Below, piece by piece: positions 32,201-44,200 of a DNA stretch of 64,000 bases (its first letter is position 1; every line of letters begins with the position of its first letter). Source of the stretch: Chthoniobacteraceae bacterium (lineage in GTDB: Bacteria > Verrucomicrobiota > Verrucomicrobiia > Chthoniobacterales > Chthoniobacteraceae). Under the pieces are notes generated by a model. The model saw only the letters and a program-made list of their open reading frames with translations, ran no database searches and was not told the origin of the DNA. The stretch covers positions 1 to 64,000 of the forward strand of contig CANFTB010000023.1 of the NCBI GenBank assembly GCA_947449735.1, written 5' to 3'. The translations under genes and the position numbers were made by a program.

Positions 32201-35200
32201 CTCCCTGCTCAGGTTGCCATTGATCTGCTGCCCCAGCCAGTTGTCACCGACCAAATTGCCCCGGAAGCTGACTCCGCCGCAGGCGACCTTGATCAAGTAG
32301 GTCTGAGCCGCACCGGAGGCATTCACACCATCCTGCTGGAAAAAGAGGGTTACCGGCGCATCCGTTGCCGAAGGCGAAAGCGTCAACTGGCCCGATGCGC
32401 TCAGTGAAGCCCAGCTCGGGAGTGTCTGAGCAAACACCGACTTCCACGTCCGGGAGGACGCCACGCCCGCCAGGGGAATGTCGGGGAGTGCGTTCAAATC
32501 CACCACCGTGCCGCCGGCTCGCCCCGCCTCAACGGTGGCAACGCCAGAACCGTTGATGTACATCATGTTGGCGCGGATTTGGCCGTAAACCGTTTTTCCG
32601 GTCGAATCCACTGCACGTACGACGAAATCCTTCTTGATCCAGTTATACCACCAGAGGGTCAGAGTTCCGCCGGCGTCCATCGAAATGTAGGACGTGTTGT
32701 CCACACCGCGAATCGTCGGAGAGGACCAGGTCACCGAGCCGTTCAGCCCTGCACTTGCAGGCAGCTTGGTTTTCAAATCCTCAGTGTACTGGATCCCCAT
32801 CCAGTTGTCCCCAACGACAGACCGCGAAAACACAGTCGGGTAGAAAGCGACCTGTACCTTGGTAACCTGCGCATTCCCCGCCCAATCCCGATAGCCCTGG
32901 TCCAGCACCAAAACAACCGGCTGGTCCCCCACAGACGGAGTCATGCGAACGACGCCGGCCGAGGTCATTTGGATCCAACTCGGGAATGATTGCGAAAGGT
33001 TGAGCGCCCAAGTTCTGTTGGAAGCCCCGCCCCACAAGGGCATCCCCGTGACAGTGTTCAAGTCCACCTCTGTACCCCCCTCCTGACCCACAAGGGCCGT
33101 CACGAGCGAATATCCGTTGACGTTGTAGGCCCAGACCGACACCGTGCCGTTCAGCGTGCGCCCGGTGCTGTCCACAACCTTTACCGCTACCTCCTGGCTG
33201 ATGTAGTTGTAGGCTGGAAGGCTCAAAACGCCTTGAGCAGAGAGGCTGATCCGCGTGTCGATCGTCACCCCGGGAGTCTGCACAAAACTCCACGTGGCTC
33301 CCGAACCCAGCGCCAACCCCGCGGGCAACCGCTGATTTAAATCGGCAGTCAAATTCTCTCCCCAATTGTCGCCCGCCACTGCGATCCGGAAACTGGAAGG
33401 CGCAAGCTTCAACTCGTAAGTTACGCGTCCCGGCGCGCCACCTGCATCCACCCATGTTTGGTCCACAAGGATGCTACTGGCCGAGGAAGAGGAAGTCGGC
33501 GACAGCGTGAACGTACCGTTCGGGCTCAGCTGCACCCAAGAAGGAAGGTCCTGTCCCTTGGAGGCAGTCCAACGACGCGTTAGAGGGGTGGCGTACTGGC
33601 CGAGGGTGGAAACCGTGTTCAGGTTGATTACCGTTCCGCCCGACTGATCGACAAGGGCTCCAAGCACCACCCGTCCGTTCACGCTTGGGGTATTTACAAG
33701 CACACTTCCGATGACGGATTTGTTCGCCGAATCCACCGCCCGGACGAGGACCGTCCCGAGCCAGGAGCGGTTCTGCGGCACCGTCAGCAGACCGTTCGTA
33801 GAAAGCGTCAGCCAGCTCGGCACGGTGTAGTTGCTGGAATCTACAAAACTCCAGGTCAGTTCCGAGTTCAGGCCGGAATCAGACGGCAATTCCGTGGTCA
33901 GGTCGAGGGTCCGGTCTGCAGGCACGTCGTAAGCCCCCGCAATCGATGCGTTGAATGCGACCACATTGCACTGGATGAAAACCCGCTGCACGCCCCCGTT
34001 GCCGTTCGCATCGCGGTATGCTTCGTCCAGAAGGACAGTGGCAGACGTGTCGGAAGCTGAGGGGTTCAGCGTCAGCTGTCCTGACGATGTCAGCGAGATC
34101 CAACCGGGCAGCTCCTGCCCGTAGGCGGGGCTCCACACGCGGTTGGTGCCGCTGATCGGCAGATCCTGGGTGGAATTCAGGTCATAGGTCACCGGGCCGA
34201 AGCCGGCCTCCGCACTCAACTGGGCGCGGCCGTTCGGATTCACACTGTTGACATACACGGCCCCCACCACAGTTTTGTTGGCGGAGTCCACGCCCTTCAC
34301 CAGAACGGGCCCTGCGAAACTCTGGTATCTGGATACCGTAAAGGATCCGGCGCTGGTCAGCGTGGCCCACGTGGGAGTCGTGATTACGGACGTGGGAGCG
34401 AATGACCAGACCACGCCAGAGCCCAGTCCAGTCCCCGAAGGCAGCTTCGTCTTCAGATCGATGCTGGCAGAAAGGTTGTAATCGTTCGTCAGCGGTATGT
34501 TGAATCCTGAGACCACGCAGCGCAGGGCGATCGTGACCTTTTGGAAAGAATTGGCCGTATCGATCCAAGTCTGGTCAACGAACACGACTGCGTCCGAATC
34601 CGTGGCAGCCGGAGAGAAGGTCACCACACCGGATGCGCTGAGCGTCATCCAGCTTGGAAGGGTCGTTCCCGCCGATGGCGCCCACTGACGGGTACCAGCC
34701 GGATATCCAAGAGAAATCCCGGGGACGATATTCAGATCGGCCAAACTTCCACCCGCAGCAGCCACCACCGCTGGAAGGATGACACTGTTGTTGATGGAAG
34801 GCGCATTCACAAAGACCGAGCCGAGCACGGCCTTGCCAGTCGAATCGACCGCCTTCACCAAAAAGTCCTGCTGCAAGGACGTCGTGTTCACCGCGGTGAA
34901 CGTCCCGCTCGAGGAAACACTCACGCCGGCACCCGAAGCGGGCGTTCCCAAACTCCAGGTCACGCCGGTGCCGAGACCGGAGTTTGCAGTCAGCTTAGAG
35001 GTCAGATCGACGTTCAAAGTCGCCTCGCGGGTCCAAGCAACGCTTGTTCTGAAGGCGGTGACACCCACCGAAACGCTTCCCATTTTTTTGGCCACAGGGA
35101 ACTCCGACGAGTCTGCGTCGTAGACTTCCACCAAGTAATTCTGAGCTCCTGCCGGAGTGCCCGCAGGCGGCGCCGCCGCCAGGGTTCCGGACATGGCGTC

Positions 35201-38200
35201 GAGGGTCAGCCAGGACGGAATTTGCTGTCCGGCCTTGAATCCCCAGGTCCGCCGGCCGCCCGACAAAGTTCCGAGAGAACGGTTCAAGTCGACAATCGAA
35301 GCGCCACTCTGTCCCGCGAGTGCGTACAGCTGGTTCTCGAAACTCGAGGAGACAAGCCCCACAGTGTAACCGAGGGCGAAAGTCTTGTTCAGGGAATCCT
35401 TGGCCACCAAGGTCAGTTCCTGCTGAGCAACTCCCGCAGGAACGGAAAGGATTCCAGCCCCGGATACCGTTGCAGCCCCCCCTGCCCCGTTGAGAACCGA
35501 CCAGGATGCCGTGCCGGACAATCCGCTGTTCGCCGGAAGCAAGGCATTCAAATCCACCGTCCGAGCAGCCGTCATGGCCGCGCCAGTGAGTCTGCCGAGC
35601 GCACCCACCGGAGTCACGATCAGGGCAGTGCGGCGGAGCGTTCCCTGAACGCCCATCGCTTCCACGAAGAACTTCTGGGGAGTGACCACGGTCGCCGGCG
35701 GCTGAAGTGTCAGAACTCCGGCGTTTGAAAGGCTGATCCAGGACGGAACTTCCTGACCGAGTGCAAACGACCAGGCTCCCGGGAGATCGTCCATCCCCGC
35801 GAGATCCACCACGGTTGCAGTCGCCTGACCTGTCATCGCGTTCACAACCCGCGTGTAGGCGGGAGAAAACGTGTTCGCCACAACGTCTCCTGTGGCCTTC
35901 TTGCCACCGGCATCCGTCGCGACCACATAGAATTCACGCAATGCCGCGCTGCCAGCGGAAATGGTGAGCGACCCCGCATCGGACAAAGTCACCCCCTCCA
36001 AAGGCTGGGTCAGGACTCTCAGAGGAACCACCTGCTCGGACATCGTCGCGCTCCTCCAGAACAGCTGACAGTACGCCAAGCCACCGTACTCGATGAACTC
36101 GACCTTGATCGTGTGCGGCGTGCCGGCGACCAGCCTGATGCCGCTGCTGTCCGAATTCCCGCTCACGATCTGCGTTCCGTCCAGCCACACGGTGAACCCG
36201 TCGTCTGCCAGACCCCGGAAAGTATACGTATCCGTCACCGAAGGGGTCAGGGTGCCAGTCCATCGCACCGAGAACCAATCGCCAGACATTGAAGGATCCG
36301 GTGACCCGCCGCCCCAGTTGAAGTCAACGGCACCATCCTGGCGGGTCAGGACCTGAGTCTTGAAGTCAGCTCCCGAGTAGTACTCCCCTTTCAGACCGGG
36401 CGCATACGAAGTCCAATTGATCTTCCCGCTCAACCCAAGGCTGGCCGGAATCTTGTTGTTCAAATCCACCGTCAGCGCATCTGAGGAGGACGCGTCGCTG
36501 AGCAAATTCACGTGGAAATCACCCGTGGCGCCAACGGCCTTCAGCGTGACGGTCCGATACGTCTTGCTTGGATTCTGCGCATTGGCATCAAAAACTTCGA
36601 CGATGCAGTTCCCACCAGAATACTGCGCCCCAAGGGGCGGCTGGACGCTCAAAAGGCCCTTCTCCGACACCTGAATCCACTCCGGCAGGGATTGGCCCGC
36701 CAGCAACTGGAAGACGTAGTTGGAAGAATAGCCGTAGAAATTATTCTGCGAGAGACTGTATGCAACCCCTCCACTCTGGCCCGGCAGCACGTTCAACGTC
36801 ACCATCGAGGGTGCATTGACCACGTTGAACATGACCCAACCGCTGACCGAACGTCCCGAAGCATCGGTCACCGTGATCGGCAACTCCCAGCCCCGCACCT
36901 GCCAGTTCTGGTACATCGTCACCGTGCCGTCCGGCGACAAACCGGCTTCTGGAGTCGTCTGCCCGGGCGTATAGGCGAAAGTCAGCGCGCCGGAAAGTCC
37001 GAGGTTTGCGGGCAGGCTGTCTTTGAGTGCAAACTTGACCCCTCCCGAGGGGTTCGAGTTGCCCGTGAACATCAGGGCAAAGGCGGTCGATTGGACCTTC
37101 ACCAACCCGTAAACCTTAGCCAGAGGAAGGGAGCGGTCGGTCAATTCCACGAGGTAATCCCCGTCGAATCCCGAGGCTGTCGCGGACGGACGGAGCGACA
37201 AAAGCCCCCCCGAAGTCACACTCATCCACGACGGGACGCTCTGTCCCGAGGCCATCGCCCAAACGCGGGAACGGCTGTTTCCAAAACCATAGAACCCGTC
37301 TTCACACAGATTCATGACCGTGGTGTCGGACTGACCCGGGGCGACATGGACCGTCCGTTCAAACCCGGGCAGAACAGTCTGCACGGCAATCCTCCCCAGG
37401 AACGCTTTCCCAGCAGAATCGGTGGCGACGACAGGCACTTCAGTGGAAAGCGGCAACGAACTGTTCACCGTCAGCAATCCATTGGAAGACACGGATACAG
37501 ACCCGTCGGCCGTCGAACCGGACCAAGTGAGCGTTCCGGATGCCCCAAGTGAAGCAGGCAGGAAGCCGGCAACGCTTGCGCTGTAACCGCCCGCCTTGCT
37601 CGCATTGCCCAGAAGGGCGCCAGTGAAATCCACGCAACTTACCGAGATCTTGCCTGCGGTCGTCGGAAGCGCAGACCCCGCGCCGACGCGGGTCACCTGC
37701 ACATAGACGTCCTGACTCAGCTTTGCAGTGCCCCCGGGGGGCGCTGCGCTCAACACACCCGCAGAAGAAAGCGTGAGCCATGCCGGAAGCTGCTGGCCGT
37801 CGGCAAACGTCCACGTGTGACGGTCGCTCGATCCAGACACCGGAAGGCTCGGAATCGCATTCAAATCCAGCGATCTTCCCTGCCCGGGGGCAGCACTCAG
37901 AGCGCCGGTGAAGCTGAAATCCATCAAGCTCACCGACAGTCGCAAAGAGCCAGTCGCCTTGCCGCTACCATTCTCAGCGCCGATAGTGACGTCATACAAA
38001 CCGGTGGTGTCCACCGAACCACTGATCAAACCGCTCGTCGTATTCAGCGTCACGCCGCGGGGCAGTCCCGTGGCCGAGTACACTGTCGGTGTATTTGAGG
38101 CGACGATCTGGTAGGAGAACGGCTTACCGACCAGTGCATTCAGCGCCAAGGCTCCCGAGATTACCGGAGTTGGAGGCGGCAGAATCTGCGCGCTAAGCGA

Positions 38201-41200
38201 CACGCCCGTCGCACTCGCAGTCGCCGCCGTGCTCAGCGTCACGCCAGTCGTCCCGCTGATCGCCGTGATCTTTGTCCCGGACGCAATCCCTGTCCCGCTT
38301 ACCGGCATGCCCAAGTACAGACCCGTCGTGGAACCCACACGCAACTGCGTGCTGCCACGCGTCACAACGGCTCCATTCAAAAGCACGCCGCTCCCGCCGG
38401 TCACCGTCACGTCCACGCTCCCAAGCGTGAAAGGTGACATCCCCGCCGTTGGCGCGCTCCCCACGTAGAAACGATACACGCCGCTCGCCGCGCCCGCCGT
38501 CGGTTGCACGCTCAACACTCCGGCCGTGGTCATCGATACCCAGCTTGGCAACGACGCCGTGTCTCCGTAGAACGACCATACGCTCGTCATCCCCGGCATG
38601 CCCATCTGGTTTCCTGAAGCCACATCCAGCGTGGTAGCCGCGGCTTGTCCCGCCGTCGCACTCAATGCCTTGTTGAACGACGGCGATACAAGCTTGTAGT
38701 TCACCAAGCCGTACACCTTCTTCGCGCTCGCGTCCACTCCCTCCAACACCACCGTTCCGGAGCTCACTCCAAAGCTATAAAGACTCGACCAAGTCAATGT
38801 CCCACCAGAATTCAGCGTCCAAGAACTCAACGCCCACTGGTCCTGCCACGACGAAAAACCCCAGTTCGCCGCTCCACTCAACCCGGCACTCGCCGGCACG
38901 GCTGCAGCAAGGTCCAAAACGGCCGCGCCCCCCTGCGTTTCCCCGAGCAAATCTGTCGTAAAATGCGCCCCGATCCACGCCACCTTGACAATGCTCGAGT
39001 AGGAGGTCGTCATCCCCGGCATCGTCTGGGTGTAACTCAGATAAAAGAACCGCGTCCCGGCATTCGCCGCAGTCACCGCCGGCAAAATCAACTTTCCTGC
39101 GGAGCTCACAGTCACACCCCGAGGCAGGATTCCAAGGTCCGAAGGCACAGACCACGCACGACTGCTTCCCGTCCCCGGCAGCGGAGGCATCGAAGAAAGT
39201 GTCTCCAAATCCACAGTCGTCCCCTCCCCCACCCCAATCAGAGAGGCCAACGGCACAATCGTCGGACGGAACAGATTGAGCGCAACCTTGCCCATCAAAG
39301 TCGACCCATTGCCATTGTCCACCTGCACCAGCACGTCCCGCGTCCCCATCTGTGCGGAGGTCCCCACCGAGAGCAACCCGGACGGACTCAAGCTCAACCC
39401 CATAGTCAAGTAAGACTCCTGCCCGGAAGCGATGCTCCAGTTGCGCACCGTTTCAAACCCAGCCACCCCAGAAGCCTGCGGGGTCAAATCCAAACTCGCC
39501 GGACTGCTCTCCGAAATGGCGCCCAAGTCCACACTGAAAGCCGCGCCAAACGACAAAACAGTCGCATTCACCTTCGCGTACCACGGTCCCAAACCGGAAT
39601 TTGAGCTATCAACCACCTTCACGAAATACTCAGACGTTTCCTCTGGCGTGCCAACCGGAGGCGCCAGGGACAGACTGCCCGTGCCCGTCAACGTCACCCA
39701 CTGCGGCACAGCCTGAGCGTCCACAAACGACCAAGTCCGTGAGCCCTCCCACCCCGGAACAGACCAGGCAAGCGAGTTCAAGTTTAACACCGCCGCCGCT
39801 GACTGTCCGGGCAGTGCCGCCAACTGCGCTGAGAACGACAGTGAATACGCCGACAGCGACACCCCAAGCAACACCGAGTGCTGGTTCACATCCTGCACCT
39901 TGACCGCAAACTTCTTCGACAGCGCTGTTCCCTGAGGAACCGCGACCACACCCTCGGAACTAAGCGTAACCCCGTCTAGGTCCGCCTCAGTTGCCCGCAC
40001 AAGCGACCAGGTCTTCGTCCCCACCAAAGCCTCGGCGGAGGACAGCGCTCCATCCAGAGTGAAACTCAATCCTCCCTGCTGGTTCGCATCCCCGATCAGG
40101 TTCACACGAAACGTCACAAAATCCACATTCACCTGTCCGGTCAGAGTGGTGCCTCCAGCAGTCACCTGAACCAGCAGATCTTTCGTTTCAGATTTTGTTC
40201 CTGCGGGCGCCTGTATACTCAACGACCCAGCCTCTGAAACCGACACCCACGACGGGAGGTTTTGTCCCGGTGAAATCGCCCATACCTTCGTGCCTGTCAG
40301 CTCGGGACTGTCGGTCAGAAGGGTGTTCAAATCGAGCTGAGACGCTCCCTGCAGTCCGATATCGGCCAGCATCTCACCCGTGAAAGAGACGGTCGCAGGC
40401 GGTCCAGTTTCACTCTGGGAAGCCACGAGCGCCACGCCCGTCGCACTGGAGGTTGCCGCCGCGCTCAACGTCACGCCGGTTGTCCCGTCGATCGCCGTGA
40501 TCTTTGTCCCGAGGGCAATCCCCGTACCGCTCACCGGCATCCCCACGTACAGGCCCGTCGTGGAACCCACTCGCACCTGCGTGCTGCCCCGGTTCACCAA
40601 CGCTCCGTTCAGCAGCACCGCGCTCCCGCCGGTCACCGTCACGTCCACGCTCCCCAAAATACTCGCGGGCATCCCGGCAATTTGCGAGCTCCCCACATAC
40701 AACCGATACACTCCGCTCGCAGCCCCTGCCGTCGGCTGCACGCTCAACACTCCGGCCGAGGTCATCGACACCCAGCTCGGCACCGACGCCGTGTCGCCGT
40801 AGAACGACCATGCGCTCGTCATTCCGGGCATGCTCATCTGGTTTCCAGAAGCAACATCTAGCGTCGCAGCCTCTGATTGCCCCGCCATCGCACTTAGCGA
40901 CCTGTTAAAAGTCGGAGTCACGAGCTTGTAATTCACCAAGCCGTACACCTTCTTCCAGTTCGAATCCGTACCCTCTACCACCACCGTCCCCGTGCTCACT
41001 CCGAAATTATAATAGGTCGACCAAATCAACGAGCCGCTTGGGTTCAGAGTCCAAGAAGAACTCAACATCTGTGCGTTCTGCCAGGTCGAGAAACTCCAGT
41101 TTACCGCTCCACTCAGCCCCGCGCCCGCAGGCACAGCATTCCCCAAATTCAGGCCCACTCCACCTGCCGGTTGCGTTTCGCCGTTCAAATCCACCGCAAA

Positions 41201-44200
41201 ATGCGCCCCAACCCATGCCACCTTCACCATGCTCACGTACGAGGAGTTCATCCCCGGCATCGCCTGCGTGTAGCTCACATAGAAGAACCTCGCCCCGGCA
41301 TTCACCTCCGACACAGCAGGCAAAGTCACCTTTCCCGTCGAATCTAAGGTCACTCCACGCGGCAGGACCCCAAACCCGGAAGGGACAGACCAGGTCCGGG
41401 TCCCCATTGGAGGGGGCATTGACGGAATCGTCTCCAAATTAACGGTTGTCGCACTCTCCGCTCCAATCACAGAAGCCACAGGCACCAGCATCGGATAGAA
41501 TAGGTTCAACGCCACCTTCCCCACCAGCGTCTGCCCTGCGCCATTATCCACCTGCACAAGCACGTCGCGGATCCCCGACATCACATAAGAACCGGCAGAC
41601 AACACCCCGGCCGGGCTCAAGCTCAGCCCCGTCGTCAGGTAAGACTCCTGTCCGGAAGCGATGCTCCAGTTTCGCACCGTTTCAAACCCAGGCAGGCTCG
41701 AAACCAAGGAAGAAAGATCCACACTGGCGGGACTGCTGTCAGAAACTGCGCTCACATCGGCGCTTAATTCAGACGTGAAACCCGTCACCGTCTCCGTAAT
41801 CCTCCCATAAGCCAACTGCGCATTGGGATTTGAAGTATCCAAAACAGCCACGACGTAGTCCCGCTTCCCGGTCGGAGTCCCTGAGCCAGGAGACGCAGAA
41901 AGCACTCCGCCTTCACTCAACGTCAGCCACGCCGGGATGCTCTGACCTTCCACAAAGGACCAAACGCGGGTCGAAGCAGACCCCCCTATGCCTGAAGGAA
42001 TCGTGTTTAAATTCAACACCGAGGCAGACGTCTGTCCCGGAACCACACTTTGACTCGCACTGAGCGACATGTAAAAGGAGCGCAACTGCAGACTCCCCAC
42101 GACGGATTTTCCGCTCCCGTCCACAGCCTGCACCAGAACGGCCTGGTCCACAGCGAAGCCCGGAGTCACAGTCAAACCGCCGGAGGCACTCAGGCTGATA
42201 TACCAAGGGACAGAGGTGCCACCTCCGGACACAAATGACCAAGTCAGCGTTCCCGAGAGCCCCGAATTTGCGGGTACCCTACTATTCAAATCCACAGCCC
42301 CCGAGCTCTGGTTCTGGTCAAAGAACATCGCCGTACTGAAGGCAATCACGGGCACAGTCACCTTCCCGTAGTAGGTGTAAGGGTACGCCGCGGAGCCATC
42401 CACAACGGACACGATGTAATCACGCGTCGCGGCAGGCGTCCCGGCAGGAGGCGAAAGGGTCAAGCTACCGCCCTGCGTCAAACTCAACCACGCGGGCACA
42501 TCCTGACCTTCGACAAGCTTCCAAATGCGGGTCAAATCAGTCCCCCCAACCATATATCCGGCGGAGCCATTCAAGTTTTTGACGACTGCCGAGGACTGCC
42601 CGGCAACGACGCTCTGTGCGGTGGAGAAGGAGGGGTACACCGAAAGCACCCGTACACTTCCCTGAATGGTCTTGCCGCTTCCGGAGTCATCCATCGCTTG
42701 CACCAAAACCGTCTGGTCGACCGACATCCCTTGATTCACGTTCAGCGTACCCGAGGAGGACAAAGTCAGGTACCAGGGGATGTAGGCTCCCGAATCATTC
42801 GAGAACGACCAGTTGATCGGACTGGCAAGCCCCGAGTTCGCGGGAAGCTTGGCATTCAAATCCAACCCGAATCCGCTCGGCTGATTGGCGTCCAAGACAA
42901 GGGCTGCGCCAAAATCCAGCGCATTCAAGGACACTGTTCCGAAAGCCTTTGTCCCCATGGACCCCGTCGACGTCTTGTCCGTGACTTGCACGTAGTATTT
43001 TCCAGACCCAACACTCTCTCCGCTCGAGGGCGCGGCTGTCAGCGTCCCGCCCGAAGTCAACGTGAGCCAACCGGGGATGGTTTGCCCGGGGACAAATGCC
43101 CAATTCCGGTTCGCCACAATGCTCGGGACGCTCCAGGTATTCTGAACCTCACCCAGGCTGTTGAAATCCAAGGTCACCAGAGTAGAGCTCCCCTTGGTAA
43201 GATTCACGGACCGGGTAAACAGACCGTTAAAAGCGGTTATGGAAACCGCTCCTGTCACCTGTTTACCAGTCGAGTCAGTTGCAACCACCCCTACATCCGC
43301 GGATCCAATGTTGCTGTAAACGCTTAGCGTGCCCGCCGACGAAAGATTCACACCCCACGGCGCAGGTGAGGAAGCAAAACTCCACGAGACCGGCGCAGTC
43401 AGGGCACTCCCACTGGGAAGCCGGGCATTCAGGTCAACAGACAAGCCGTTAGCAGAATAAAGGTCTCCAATCAGGCTAGCGCGAAAATCCACCGTGTTAA
43501 CACTCAACGAAGCGTACTGCTTCCCGGTACTCATACCCGAGCCTCCGGAGAACTCGATAATCAGCTCAGCTGTTCCGCCCGCAAAATCAGCCGGAACAAG
43601 AACAGAAACGACACCTGCTGAAGAGACCGTCAGCCACTCCGGAACGGTCTGTCCTGCGGAAAAGGAGTACACCCGCGAGCTCGTCTGCCCCATTCCAGGG
43701 TAGTAGTTCGAAGAAGGTGCCAGCGTCTCCAAATCCAGAGTTGAAGCCGTTTGGCCGCCCTTCAAAACAGAAAGCGCAGCTGAAAAAGCCGGCATCACGG
43801 CCTTGACCGAGATGCAGCCCGTCGCCGTGTGCCCTGCATCATCCGAAACCGAAACATTTACCAGACTGCTGCCGCTAGAGTAACCTGGCACAGTCAAGAG
43901 ACCCTGCGGACTTACCGATCCGATATCCATCCCCATCCCAAGGGGAAGAGACGCCAGCTTTTGCCATGTAAACGGTGCCACGAGACCAGCGGATGCCGGC
44001 AAAAGCCTGCTCAAATCCAGAATCATACCTCCCATTTTGTATGAATTACCCACCAAGGCACCGGTGAAAGCCACCGGCCTGATCACCATCCGGTAGTAAG
44101 TCGACGACGCCATCTGGTTTCCGGTGTCCAGCGACTGAACGACCAGCTCTGTCGGGTCCGCGAAACTCCCCGAAGGCGCGTTCATGGTCAGACGACCGGA

